Shown here piece after piece: positions 25,734 to 34,345 of a DNA stretch of 64,000 nucleotides (its first letter is position 1; every line of letters starts with the position of its first letter). The stretch lies in NCBI GenBank assembly GCA_045807125.1, contig JBJMHZ010000005.1, forward strand, positions 248,001 through 312,000, read 5' to 3'. The translations under genes were made by a program, and so were the position numbers. The DNA is from JBJMHZ01 sp045807125. Lineage in GTDB: Bacteria > Actinomycetota > Actinomycetes > JAWWOL01. The notes beneath the pieces are model-generated. The model made no database searches, was not told where the DNA came from, and saw only the letters and a list, made by a program, of their open reading frames with translations.

Positions 25734-25963
25734 CGGTCCTGCGCTACGTCATCGCCGTCGTGGTGCTGCTCGGCCTGACCGGCTTCGCTCTGGTGGTGGT
25801 GCCGCTGCTGGCGAGCAGCGCAGCGCTGATCCAGCGAGCGCGGCGGGCGGACATCCGGACGCGCCAGGTCGAGGCGCAGATGGCCATCCTGCGGGTGGAG
25901 CAGGACACTGAGCGCCGGCTGTGGTCGGCCGCCATCGACAGCGACCGCCGGAGGTCGCGGTGA
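25730..25963 (+). CDS. Small membrane protein
   Basis: Seventy-seven residues. VIAVVVLLGLTGFALVVVPLLA forms one N-terminal membrane helix, followed by an Arg-rich helical cytosolic part. Overlaps the upstream gene by ATGA and the downstream one by GTGA. Probably part of a membrane assembly for DNA transfer. Confidence 0.65.
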   Translation: MTVLRYVIAVVVLLGLTGFALVVVPLLASSAALIQRARRADIRTRQVEAQMAILRVEQDTERRLWSAAIDSDRRRSR

Positions 25964-26142
25964 GCAACGGCCGAGCCGGGAGTCCGCTCGGGCTGGTGAT
26001 CCGGCTGCTGACCACGGCGTTGGTGACTTGCGTGGCGGTGCGGCTGGTGGCGTGGCTGGTCTGGCCGCTGCTGCCGTGGCTGATCGGCGTCTTGGTGGTG
26101 GCGGTCATGCTGCGCCTGGCGCTCGGCGCGCGTCGCCTGTAG
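25960..26142 (+). CDS. Small membrane protein
   Basis: Sixty residues from GTG 25960, overlapping the upstream stop. Two close hydrophobic helices (VIRLLTTALVTCVAVRLVAWLV and LLPWLIGVLVVAVMLRLAL). No motif. It follows two other small operon genes and precedes a 180-bp leader that opens the transfer ATPase operon. Confidence 0.6.
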   Translation: MSNGRAGSPLGLVIRLLTTALVTCVAVRLVAWLVWPLLPWLIGVLVVAVMLRLALGARRL

Positions 26143-26323
26143 CGATTCACAAAGAGGCGTCGATCAGCGCGGGTCATTTCTGGAACTACGCCTGATCACT
26201 GTTGATGGCCGTCTGCGGTAAAAGGCAAATAGACAGTCGTGATGCGAGGGGGCTTGCTTTTCTATGCCCTGAGGCCGCGGACGGCGGTCAACACTTGGTC
26301 AATTCCTAAGGAGGGGTAACGAC

Positions 26324-26479
26324 TTGGGCCAACGCAGCCAACACATTCATATCGAGGTCGTGCAGCGCGAAGAACCTGTCATCGAGTTGTACGTGCGCGC
26401 GCTGTACGCCATGGCGCGGCGCATGGTGGCGGAAGAGGAGGCAGGCAAGCGCCGCACCGACGCGGGAGGCGCGGCGTGA
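26324..26479 (+). CDS. Short hypothetical peptide upstream of transfer ATPase
   Basis: Fifty-one residues from TTG 26324, chosen because AAGGAGGGG lies about 7 nt upstream. Sequence MGQRSQHIHIEVVQREEPVIELYVRALYAMARRM, then an acidic/basic tail. Its TGA overlaps the GTG of the ATPase (GTGA), so it may act to couple translation. Function unknown. Confidence 0.5.
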   Translation: MGQRSQHIHIEVVQREEPVIELYVRALYAMARRMVAEEEAGKRRTDAGGAA

Positions 26480-28674
26480 CGGCGCTGCTCACCCTGCTCA
26501 TCCTGCTGGGCGTCGGCGCGCTCGTTGCGCTCGTCCTCGTGCGTCACGCAGCCAGCGAGCGGTGGCGCGGCGAGCTGGTGGCCTACCGCCTGCGCTTCCC
26601 GCGCGGCCTCGATGCGGCCAGCGTCACCGCCTTCCTGACCGGCTTGTCAGGCCTGGTCGCGCCGCGCTGGCGACGGCCGGTCGACGCGCGAGCCGTCGTC
26701 CTTGAGGTCGCGGCGACCGAGGCCGGGATCGTGCATCGCCTGCTCGTGCCGCGTCCGCTCGCGCCGGTAGTGCTGTCGGCGCTGCGGGCGGCGTTGCCAA
26801 GCGTCAGCGCGTTGCCCGAGCCGATCGTCGAGCCGCTCCGTTACGTGCTGGCGGCTGAGTTGGGCTTGGTGACTGAGCAACGTCCATTGCGGCTGGACGC
26901 GCCGCAGGAGGTCGGCGCGGCGATCCTGGCAAGCCTGCTGCCGCTGCGAGCCAGTGAGCGGGTCGTCGTGCAGCTCGCGGTCATGCCGGTCGGGCCAAGC
27001 AGTCCTGTCGAGGACAGCCAGCCGACATCCATGCGCGTGCCGGCGAAGCAAGCGTCGGCGCTGTTTCTGGCGAGCGTCCGGCTCGGCGTGGCCGCCGAAC
27101 GGGCCCGCAGTCGTAGCCTGCTCGCACGGCTGCTGGCCGCCTTCCATGCCGCCAACGCGCCGGGCGCGCACCTGCGCCGACGGCTGCTGCCGAGCTGGTG
27201 GGTGGCGCGGCTGGTGCGCGAGCGGCGGCTGCCGCTGCTGCGGCGGGCTTGTCTGCTCAATGCTCGCGAGCTGACCGGGCTGGTGGCCTTCCCGCTCGGT
27301 GAGCTGTCCTTGCCGGGCCTCGACTTGGGCGGGTGCCGGCAACTGGCTCCATCGGCGGCTATCCGCTCGGAGGGGCGGGTTATCGCCACGGCGACCTTCC
27401 CCGGCGCCGAGCGGCCGCTGGCGCTGTCGGTGGCCGACTCGTTGCGGCACCTGCACGTGATCGGGCCGACCGGGGCAGGCAAGTCGACGCTGCTGCTCAA
27501 CCTCATCAGCCAGGACCTCCAGCGCGGTGCGGGTGTGGTGGTGGTCGACCCGAAGGCCGACCTGGTAGGGGACGTCTTGGACCGGGTGCCACCGGAGCGG
27601 GCAGGCGACGTGGTGCTGCTCGATCCGAGCGACGCGGCGCGTCCGGTCGGGCTCAACCTGCTGGCCGGTGCTGCGGACGAGCCCGAGCTGGTGGTCGACC
27701 AGGTGGTCGGCACGCTGCACAACCTGTTCCGCAGCTCCTGGGGGCCACGCACCGACGACATCCTGCGGGCCGCGCTGCTGACGCTGGTCACCGAGCCGGG
27801 GATGACGTTGTGCGAGATCCCGCTGCTGTTGACCGACGCCAGCTTTCGCCGCCGGTTGGTGGGCCGGCTGGACGATCCGGTGGCGCTCGGCCCATTCTGG
27901 GGCTGGTACGAGGGCATCAGCGAGGCCGAGCGGGCGCAGGCGATCGGCCCGGTGATGAACAAGCTGCGGGCCATTCTGCTGCGCGAGCGGCTGCGCAACG
28001 TCGTTGGCCAGCGCGAGCCGGCCTTCGCCCTCGACCGGGCGGTCGACGAGGGCCGGATCGTGCTGGTGGCGCTGTCGAAGGGGCTGCTGGGCGAGGAGGC
28101 GGCCGCTCTGCTCGGGTCGCTGCTGATCGCGCAGCTCTGGCAAGTGGTGCAGCGCCGGGCGGCGCTTTCGGCTGCGGCGCGCCGGCCGCTGTTCCTGTAC
28201 GTCGATGAGGTGCAGGACTACCTGCACCTGCCGACCAGCCTGGCCGACGTGCTGGCCCAGGCCCGTGGGCTGGGGCTCGGGCTGACGCTGGCGCACCAGC
28301 ACCTCGGACAGCTCCCACCCCCGCTGCGGCAAGCGCTGCTGGCCAACGCCCGCAGCCGGGTCATCTTCCAAGCCGGGGCGGACGACGCCCGCGCCCTGGC
28401 CCGCGAGCTCGCGCCGCACCTCGGGGCGAGCGACCTGCAAGGCCTCGGCCCGCACGAGGTCGTCGCCACGCTGTCGGTCGACGCCCGCGTCGCGCCGCCG
28501 ACCACCGGCCGCACCCTGCCACCACCACCGGCACTCGGACAGGCTGCATTGGTACGGGCAGCGTCACGGGCGCAGTACGGCCGACCGGCGGCCGAGGTCG
28601 CGGCCGCCATCCGCGCGCGCCACGCCGGGCGTCCGGTCGACGGCGGGCTCGGCCGGCAGCGGAGGACGCCATGA
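26476..28674 (+). CDS. VirD4/TraG-type DNA-transfer ATPase
   Basis: A 732-residue protein starting at GTG with an N-terminal membrane helix (TALLTLLILLGVGALVALVLV). Walker A GPTGAGKST is at about 330-338, followed by VVVVDPKADLVGDVLD; Walker B LFLYVDEVQDYL is near 573-582, and the GLGLTLAHQHLGQLPPPLR and ANARSRVIFQ motifs follow. This is the type IV coupling protein / TraM-recognition fold that brings a relaxase-bound DNA strand to a secretion channel. No VirB4-like ATPase or channel gene is near, so the element probably uses a helper for transfer. Confidence 0.85.
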   Translation: MTALLTLLILLGVGALVALVLVRHAASERWRGELVAYRLRFPRGLDAASVTAFLTGLSGLVAPRWRRPVDARAVVLEVAATEAGIVHRLLVPRPLAPVVLSALRAALPSVSALPEPIVEPLRYVLAAELGLVTEQRPLRLDAPQEVGAAILASLLPLRASERVVVQLAVMPVGPSSPVEDSQPTSMRVPAKQASALFLASVRLGVAAERARSRSLLARLLAAFHAANAPGAHLRRRLLPSWWVARLVRERRLPLLRRACLLNARELTGLVAFPLGELSLPGLDLGGCRQLAPSAAIRSEGRVIATATFPGAERPLALSVADSLRHLHVIGPTGAGKSTLLLNLISQDLQRGAGVVVVDPKADLVGDVLDRVPPERAGDVVLLDPSDAARPVGLNLLAGAADEPELVVDQVVGTLHNLFRSSWGPRTDDILRAALLTLVTEPGMTLCEIPLLLTDASFRRRLVGRLDDPVALGPFWGWYEGISEAERAQAIGPVMNKLRAILLRERLRNVVGQREPAFALDRAVDEGRIVLVALSKGLLGEEAAALLGSLLIAQLWQVVQRRAALSAAARRPLFLYVDEVQDYLHLPTSLADVLAQARGLGLGLTLAHQHLGQLPPPLRQALLANARSRVIFQAGADDARALARELAPHLGASDLQGLGPHEVVATLSVDARVAPPTTGRTLPPPPALGQAALVRAASRAQYGRPAAEVAAAIRARHAGRPVDGGLGRQRRTP

Positions 28675-28813
28675 GCCGGGCGCTTGGTTGTCCGGTCGCC
28701 TGTCCGATCGCGCGCGTTCCAGCTACGAGTTCTGGCCGGTCAGCCGCGCAAGCACGAGCAGTTTGGCCAACGACTCATGCGCTCTCCCGTCTGCTGATCT
28801 GGGAGACGCACGC

Positions 28814-29623
28814 ATGAGCGGCCGCTACGTCACCACCACCCGTCTCGCCGCGCTGGCTGGCAGTCTCAGTCCGCAGGCCTGGCAGATCCTCGGCTCCCTG
28901 GACCGGGTCCGCATCGCCAGTGGTAGGCAGTTGGAGCGGCTGCACTTCGCCAGCGTGCCGTCGCCCGAGCGCCAGTGCCGTCGACTGCTGCGCGAGCTGA
29001 CCGAGCGGGGCGTCATCATCCGTCTGGAGCGTCGTGTCGGCGGAGTGGAGCGGGGCAGCGGCTCCTACTGCTATGTCCTGGCCCGCACCGGGCAGCGACT
29101 GCTCGACCGGCCCGGCCCAGCTGGACGCGGTCGGCAGCGGCGTCCCTGGACGCCCGGCCTGCCGTTCCTGCGGCACAGCCTGGCGGTAACCGAGACCTAC
29201 GTGCGGCTGGTCGAGGCCGAGCGACGCGGCGCGTGCGAGCTGCTCGACTGGGTGGGCGAGCCCGGCTGCTGGCGGCGCTTCACGGCGGCCGGCGGCCCGC
29301 CGGCGGTGCTGAAGCCGGATGCCCTCGTGCGGCTTGCGTTGGGCGACTACGTCGATGCCTGGTTCCTCGAGGCCGACCGGGGCACCGAGAGCCCGGCCAC
29401 GCTCGTCCGCAAGCTGGACGCCTACCGCGCCTACTGGACGAGCGGGCGCGAGCAAGCCACGAACGGCGTCTTCCCCCGCATCCTGTGGCTGGTGCCGGAT
29501 GCTGCTCGGGCCGAGCTGGTGCGCGAGCTAGCGGATCAGCAGCCGCAGGCCGCCGGACGGCTGCACCTCGTGCGCCCCTTCGATGAGCTGGTGCCGACGG
29601 TGCTGGCGGGAGCGGACGCATGA
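28814..29623 (+). CDS. Replication-relaxation family protein
   Basis: From ATG 28814 (GGGAG upstream), 269 residues. An N-terminal winged-helix part (LSPQAWQILGSLDRVRIASGRQLERLHF) matches the Replic_Relax family, then GLPFLRHSLAVTETYVRL and a nuclease-like region with LKPDALVRLALGDYVDAWFLEADRGTES and YWTSG. The family is linked to plasmid replication and relaxation in Gram-positive bacteria. The longer frame from 28688 has no ribosome site. Its stop overlaps the methyltransferase start (ATGA). Confidence 0.8.
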   Translation: MSGRYVTTTRLAALAGSLSPQAWQILGSLDRVRIASGRQLERLHFASVPSPERQCRRLLRELTERGVIIRLERRVGGVERGSGSYCYVLARTGQRLLDRPGPAGRGRQRRPWTPGLPFLRHSLAVTETYVRLVEAERRGACELLDWVGEPGCWRRFTAAGGPPAVLKPDALVRLALGDYVDAWFLEADRGTESPATLVRKLDAYRAYWTSGREQATNGVFPRILWLVPDAARAELVRELADQQPQAAGRLHLVRPFDELVPTVLAGADA

Positions 29624-30597
29624 GCGGCGCGCCTCGCAACACCATCCTGATCGGGGACGCGCTTACCCGGCTGCGGGCGCTGCCGACCGCCAGCGTCGAT
29701 TGCGTAGTGACCTCGCCGCCGTACTACCAGCTGCGCGACTACGGCGTGACCGGCCAACTCGGCCTTGAGGCGAACGTCGACGACTGGGCAGAGGCGCTGC
29801 GGCTGGTGCTGGCCGAGGTCGGGCGGGTGCTGGCGCCGACCGGCAGCCTGTGGCTGAACCTGGCCGACAGCTTCTCCCGCCATCCCCGCTACGGCGCGTC
29901 GGCCAAGAGCCTGCTGCTCGCACCGGAGCGGATGCTGCTGGCGCTGGCCGAGGACGGCTGGTTGGTGCGCAACAAGGTGGTCTGGGCCAAGCCCAACCCG
30001 ATGCCGAACCCGGTGCGCGACCGGCTGACCTTGACCTACGAGGTCGTGTACCTACTGGTGCGCGGGCCCCGCTACTTCTTCGACCTCGACGCCATCCGCG
30101 CGCCAGTGGGCAAGCCGGTCGAGCGGATGCACGCCCGGCACGCGAGCTGGGCCGCGCCGCTCGCGAGCGACCGCGACTGGCTCAAGCGACCCGGCGCCGA
30201 CCGTAGCGGCCACCCGCTCGGCAAGAACCCCGGCGACGTCTGGACGATCCCGCCGCAGCCGTTCCGGGGCGCGCACTTCGCCACTTTCCCCGAGGCGCTG
30301 GTACGGCGGCCGCTGCTCGCCACCTGCCCGGAGGCCGTCTGCACCGCCTGCCGCCAGCCGTGGCGACGCCGACCCAGCGCCGTGGCCCAGCCTGGGCCGC
30401 TGAAGCCCTGCGGCTGTGATGCCCCTGCGGTGCCGGGTCTGGTGCTCGACCCGTTCTTCGGCACCGGCACCGTCGGCGTCGTCGCCACGCAGCTCGGCCG
30501 GGACTGGCTCGGCATCGAACCCAGCCCCGCCTACGCCGAACTGGCCCGGCAGCGCCTTGGACACAACAGCACCGAGCCGATGCGCGCGGCGGCGTGA
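29620..30597 (+). CDS. Site-specific DNA methyltransferase (N4-C/N6-A, beta class)
   Basis: A 325-residue enzyme. The catalytic motif IV TSPPY is at 31-35 and the SAM-binding motif I DPFFGTGTVG is near 276-286, that is, catalytic motif first, as in the beta class. It has a Cys-rich insert (CPEAVCTACRQPW, CGCDA) that may bind zinc. No matching endonuclease is close by, so it probably acts alone, modifying the element's DNA to escape host restriction. Tightly coupled to the relaxation gene. Confidence 0.85.
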   Translation: MSGAPRNTILIGDALTRLRALPTASVDCVVTSPPYYQLRDYGVTGQLGLEANVDDWAEALRLVLAEVGRVLAPTGSLWLNLADSFSRHPRYGASAKSLLLAPERMLLALAEDGWLVRNKVVWAKPNPMPNPVRDRLTLTYEVVYLLVRGPRYFFDLDAIRAPVGKPVERMHARHASWAAPLASDRDWLKRPGADRSGHPLGKNPGDVWTIPPQPFRGAHFATFPEALVRRPLLATCPEAVCTACRQPWRRRPSAVAQPGPLKPCGCDAPAVPGLVLDPFFGTGTVGVVATQLGRDWLGIEPSPAYAELARQRLGHNSTEPMRAAA

Positions 30598-30675
30598 GCC
30601 TCCCCGCTGTCGTGCGGCCGCAGGCGTCACCGATCCCCGGTGGCCGGCCGCACCAGCAGCGAGGAGGAACCGTCC

Positions 30676-31014
30676 ATGACGGAAGCACCAGGAGGAACCG
30701 GCGGCGTCAAGACCTTCGCCGTCCGGCTGCCGGACGCCCTGCACGATCAGCTCACCCTCATCACCCGCCTGGAGAACCGCAGCCTGAACGCGGTCGTCCG
30801 GGAGGCGATCGAGGCGCTGATCCAGCAGCGGCGAGCCACCGGCGATTTCGCCCAGCGGGCTCAGGCGGCGCTCGATGAGATCGAGCGGGAGGCCGCGGCG
30901 CGGCGGGCGGCCATCCAGTCGCTGTTCGGCGAGCAACCGCCGGCTGATACAGCGAGGGCCGAGGGCGAGGGGCAGCCGCAGCCGTCGCGCAAGCGGCCAT
31001 CGGCTCGCCCGTAG
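30676..31014 (+). CDS. Ribbon-helix-helix DNA-binding protein
   Basis: A 112-residue protein starting at ATG 30676, chosen because GAGGAGGAA lies just upstream. KTFAVRLPDALHDQLTLITRLENRSLNAVVREAIEALIQQRR is a classic ribbon-helix-helix (Arc/CopG type) fold, followed by a coiled helix and a basic Pro/Ser tail. It could be a transfer accessory (oriT binding) or a repressor of the operon. The operon ends here, before a strong hairpin. Confidence 0.8.
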   Translation: MTEAPGGTGGVKTFAVRLPDALHDQLTLITRLENRSLNAVVREAIEALIQQRRATGDFAQRAQAALDEIEREAAARRAAIQSLFGEQPPADTARAEGEGQPQPSRKRPSARP

Positions 31015-31028
31015 TCGGCGCGCAACAC

Positions 31029-31060
31029 CTGGCGGGAAGGGCTCACGCCCTTCCCGCCAG
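31029..31060 (+). terminator. Perfect 14-bp hairpin
   Basis: CTGGCGGGAAGGGC, loop TCAC, GCCCTTCCCGCCAG. It follows the ribbon-helix-helix gene by 14 bp and precedes the XRE regulator, so it separates the mobilization operon from the control genes. No T run follows. Confidence 0.75.
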
Positions 31061-31185
31061 TACCACAACAAGAATTGGCGACACCCACAAAAAGCCAACC
31101 CGGAAATGAACCGAAAATCGGCAAGAAACTGTGGACCGTCGTCAACGTCGAGAATAAAATAGGAACCAAGAAAGGAAGAAACGAT

Positions 31186-31575
31186 ATGGCATCAACGCAC
31201 GATCAACCGGAACGAACGCTCGGCTACCGCGTCCGCGAGCTGCGCCAAGGCATGGGCCTGAGCCTGCGCGGGCTGGCCAGCCGGTCCGGGGCCGACGCCA
31301 GTTGGCTGTTGAGGCTGGAGCGCGACGAGTACCGCGCACCCGACCCGCGGCTGCTCTGGCAGGTGGCCCAGGCCCTCGGCATCGAGGTCGAGGAGCTGTA
31401 CCAGGCCGCTGGCTACAGCGACGGGCTGCCCGGCCTCGCCCCCTACCTGCGCGCCAAGTACCAGCTGCCGGAGGCGGCCATCGCCCAGCTGGAAGCCCAC
31501 TTCCAGCTCATCAACGACAAGTACCAACGAGAAAGGGGGAACCAAGATGAAGAAGACGATTACGACGCTGCGTGA
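31186..31575 (+). CDS. XRE-family transcription regulator
   Basis: A 129-residue protein from ATG 31186, with AAAGGAAG about 7 nt upstream. Residues 12-67 form a Cro/CI helix-turn-helix (LGYRVRELRQGMGLSLRGLASRSGADASWLLRLERDEYRAPDPRLLWQVAQALG). The C-terminal part is helical. It overlaps the ImmA-type protease gene (31547), the ImmR/ImmA arrangement in which the protease removes the repressor under DNA-damage conditions to release the element. Confidence 0.85.
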   Translation: MASTHDQPERTLGYRVRELRQGMGLSLRGLASRSGADASWLLRLERDEYRAPDPRLLWQVAQALGIEVEELYQAAGYSDGLPGLAPYLRAKYQLPEAAIAQLEAHFQLINDKYQRERGNQDEEDDYDAA

Positions 31576-32164
31576 CCGGATGCCGATCCGGCCGCTGACA
31601 TTGACTGAGGCGCTGCGGATGGCCGAATTGCAGGCGATCCAGCTGCTCGAACTGAGCGAGATCACCGCCCCGCCCGTGCCGGAGCGGATCATCACCGAGC
31701 TGCCCCGCGTGCAGGTCGAGCGGATCAAGCTCGCCGGCCTGAGCGGCGCGGCGCAGTGGAGCCATGGCCGGTGGCTCATCATCCTCAACGGCGCCGAACC
31801 GGCCAGCCGTCAGCGCTTCAGCCTGTTCCACGAGTTCAAGCACGTGCTGGACAACCCGTTCATCCACGTCCTCTACCCGCCGACCGATCACACGACCAGC
31901 AAGGAACGGGCCGAGCAGGTCTGCGACTTCTTCGCCGGCTGCGCCCTCATCCCCCGCACCTGGCTCAAGCGGGAGTGGGCCAGCGGACACCAAGACGTGC
32001 GCCAGCTCGCCGACCGCTTCGCCGTCTCCCAGGCCGCCATGCGGGTGCGACTGCTCCAGACCGGGCTGACCGCCGAAGCGCAGCGCTGCGACACCGGCCC
32101 GCGATCCGGTCCCTACCAACGAGCTAGCGACTCACCGACCCACGTGCTGGGGGCCGCCGCATGA
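31547..32164 (+). CDS. ImmA/IrrE-family metallopeptidase
   Basis: A 205-residue protein. HEFKHVLDN (His95-Glu96-...-His99) is the zinc-binding HExxH motif, and CDFFAGCALIP, a common ImmA segment, follows. The end (RQLADRFAVSQAAMRVRLLQTG) is a helical domain shared by the family. It overlaps both the XRE gene upstream and the integrase downstream (ATGA). Expected role: cleavage of the XRE repressor to induce excision. The frame's last ~25 residues are Pro/Ser-rich. Confidence 0.85.
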   Translation: MKKTITTLRDRMPIRPLTLTEALRMAELQAIQLLELSEITAPPVPERIITELPRVQVERIKLAGLSGAAQWSHGRWLIILNGAEPASRQRFSLFHEFKHVLDNPFIHVLYPPTDHTTSKERAEQVCDFFAGCALIPRTWLKREWASGHQDVRQLADRFAVSQAAMRVRLLQTGLTAEAQRCDTGPRSGPYQRASDSPTHVLGAAA

Positions 32165-34020
32165 CCGCCAGTCAACTGGCCTGCGCCTGCGGGCGCAAGC
32201 ACGCCGTCCTGTACCTGCGCGTCAGCACGACGAACCAGGTCAACACCGACTACGACCCGGAGGGCATCTCCATCCCGGCCCAACGGCAGGCCTGCCAGCG
32301 CAAGGGCGAAGAACTCGGCGTCCACATCCTCGGCGAGTACGTCGAACCTGGCCGCTCCGGCACCGAGATGGCCAAGCGCCCGCAGTTCCAGGCCATGATG
32401 GAACGCATCCGCACCGAGCGGGACGCGGACTACGTCATCGTCTACTCGACGTCGCGGATGAACCGCAACTGGATGGAGAACGGCGCTGTCCTGCTCGCCC
32501 TGCGCCAGCTCGGCGTCACGGTGGCCTCGGCGACCGAGAACCTAGATGACTCGCCGCTCGGCGAGGCGATGACCGGCTTCCTGGCCGTCTTCAACGGCTT
32601 CCAGTCCGCGGCCAACGCCCAAGACATCAAGTACAAGATGGGCCAGAAGGCCAAGAACGGCGGCACGCTTGGCCGCGCCCCGCTCGGCTACGTCAACACG
32701 CGCGTCCGCCTCGACGGCCGGGAGATCCGCGCCGTGGCGGTGGACGAGGAGCGCGCCCCGCTCATCCGCCAAGCCTTCGAGCTGTACGCCACCGGTGCCT
32801 ACACCCTCGAACGGCTCCAGCAGACGATGGCCGACCAGGGCCTGACCACCCGCCCGACGCTCAGCCGACCCGGCGGGCCAGTGTCGCTCAACAAGCTGCA
32901 ACAGATGCTCGGCGACCCCTACTACGCCGGACGCATCGTCTACGAAGGCGCGGAGTACCCCGGCCGCCACGAGCCGATCGTCAGCCCGGAGCTGTTCGAC
33001 CGGGTGCAGCAAGTGCGCTCCGCCCGCAGCGCCCGCGGCCAGCGCGAGCGCGTGCACCACCACTACCTCAAAGGAATGCTGCTCTGCGGGCACTGCCAGC
33101 GCGCCGGGCGCACCGCGCGACTCATCTACACCCTCGCCCGAGGACGAAGCGGCGAGCGCTGGGAGTACTACTTCTGCCCTAACCGGCGCGACCGCGGCTG
33201 CGACCTGCCTCACATCCCGGCCCAGAAGATCGAGGAAGCCGTTCTCGCGCACTACCTCGTCCTCGCCCTGCCGGCTGGCTTTGCCGAGCGCATCCACCAG
33301 CGCATCCAGCAAGCCGTGAGCGACGCCCAAGCCAGCGAACAACTGCTCCGACAAAGCGTCGCCCGCGAGCTGAAGCGCCTCGACGCCCGCGAAGAGCGCC
33401 TGCTCGACCTCGCCGCCGACGGCGCGCTCGGCACGGCCAAGGTCCGTACCCGCCTGACCAAGATCGGCGAAGACCGAACCCGCCTTCAGCAACAGCTCGC
33501 CGACACCGACCACCACCTCGTCGCCGGCGCCCAGCTCATACATCTCGCCCTGGAACTCCTGCGAGACTCGCACCGGCTCTACGAGCAGGCCACCGACCCG
33601 GTCCGACGCGAGATCAACCAAGCCTTCTACGAGAGCATCACCGTCTACAGCTTCAACATCGAGACGACCCTCAACCAGCCCTTCGACGACTTCGTCCAAG
33701 CCGCCACCCGCTACCGGCGCATCGCCACCGGCTCGATGGCAGCGGCAGGCCCGACGAACGACAGCCGCCCCAGCTTGGCTGGGGCGGCTGAGAGATCCCG
33801 AGCGGACCTACTCACCGGCGTTTCATTGGCCACCGGTTCGAATAAGGCCGCTCTGGTGGAGGTGCCGGGAATCGAACCCGGGTCCTTCGTCGCCAAGGCA
33901 GGGCTTCTCCGGGCGCATCCTGCGGTCAGTTGTCGGTCCTCCCGGTCCCGCAGGCCGGCCGGTCGGACCCTAGCTGCTGTGAGCTGTTCCGCCCGCCCCC
34001 GCAGCCGGGGTGGACGGTGA
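32161..34020 (+). CDS. Large serine recombinase (integrase)
   Basis: An intact, full-length integrase. A CAC-x-R N-terminal patch precedes VLYLRVST (catalytic Ser22), then VIVYSTSRMNRNW and the resolvase core to ~150, the recombinase domain (LGRAPLGYV, YYAGRIVY), a zinc ribbon (LLCGHCQ to CPNRRDRGCD), and a long coiled coil (RELKRLDAREERLLDLAADG). The natural protein probably ends near TRYRRIATGSM (~33735). The frame then runs on through a hairpin and into DNA antisense to ssrA, stopping at 34018-34020 in host sequence. This places the element's attachment junction at or close to the 3' end of ssrA. It overlaps the upstream gene. Confidence 0.9.
   Translation: MTASQLACACGRKHAVLYLRVSTTNQVNTDYDPEGISIPAQRQACQRKGEELGVHILGEYVEPGRSGTEMAKRPQFQAMMERIRTERDADYVIVYSTSRMNRNWMENGAVLLALRQLGVTVASATENLDDSPLGEAMTGFLAVFNGFQSAANAQDIKYKMGQKAKNGGTLGRAPLGYVNTRVRLDGREIRAVAVDEERAPLIRQAFELYATGAYTLERLQQTMADQGLTTRPTLSRPGGPVSLNKLQQMLGDPYYAGRIVYEGAEYPGRHEPIVSPELFDRVQQVRSARSARGQRERVHHHYLKGMLLCGHCQRAGRTARLIYTLARGRSGERWEYYFCPNRRDRGCDLPHIPAQKIEEAVLAHYLVLALPAGFAERIHQRIQQAVSDAQASEQLLRQSVARELKRLDAREERLLDLAADGALGTAKVRTRLTKIGEDRTRLQQQLADTDHHLVAGAQLIHLALELLRDSHRLYEQATDPVRREINQAFYESITVYSFNIETTLNQPFDDFVQAATRYRRIATGSMAAAGPTNDSRPSLAGAAERSRADLLTGVSLATGSNKAALVEVPGIEPGSFVAKAGLLRAHPAVSCRSSRSRRPAGRTLAAVSCSARPRSRGGR
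33762..33790. repeat. Perfect 13-bp hairpin inside the integrase frame
   Basis: CAGCCGCCCCAGC, loop TTG, GCTGGGGCGGCTG. It lies after the last conserved integrase motif and 64 bp from the mature 3' end of ssrA. It could be the terminator of ssrA, whose transcript runs leftward into it, or of the element's operon. It argues that the frame beyond about 33740 is not natural coding sequence. Confidence 0.7.
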
Positions 34021-34217
34021 GCCTCCTAGCGACGCCAGGTCCTGGGCCGGAGGCACTCCCAGGCTGACGGCTCCGCTAACCCTTGTCAGGCAGCGAGAGC
34101 GAGCGCGTTGTTGTCGGCGCTTGTTTCTTGTTCCAGCGGATGGTTAACGAGATCACCACTGGCATCCTCGGCCCGCTTCCCCTGTCTCACCGTACGAAGT
34201 CGAAACCGTTCACCCCC
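33854..34217 (-). ncRNA. ssrA: tmRNA
   Basis: About 364 nt. The 5' end GGGGGTGAACGGTTTCGACT is the conserved tmRNA start, and the 3' end carries GGGTTCGATTCCCGGC (T arm) and CACCTCCACCA. GGGGGTG pairs with CACCTCC as the acceptor stem, with one G-U. A tag reading frame GACAACAACGCGCTCGCTCT, then GCC TGA, is present; the peptide probably ends DNNALALAA. It rescues ribosomes stalled on broken mRNAs, working with smpB at 39015. A possible -10 (TACACT) is at 34242-34237. The 3' end abuts the integrase of the accessory element. Confidence 0.93.
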
Positions 34218-34345
34218 TGGTCGTTGGGATGCACCCAGTGTACGCGGAGGCGCCGCCGCCGACCCAGCCGATGGTCGGCGACGGCGCCAGCCCCGCGCGG
34301 TGACGAGCGCTCAGAGGGCACCGAGGAGGAAGCCCCCCGTACCGG

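Noticed and set aside
26647..28455. 602-residue antisense frame over the transfer ATPase
   Set aside because: Low-complexity Arg/Gln/Pro-rich shadow of a well-supported ATPase gene.
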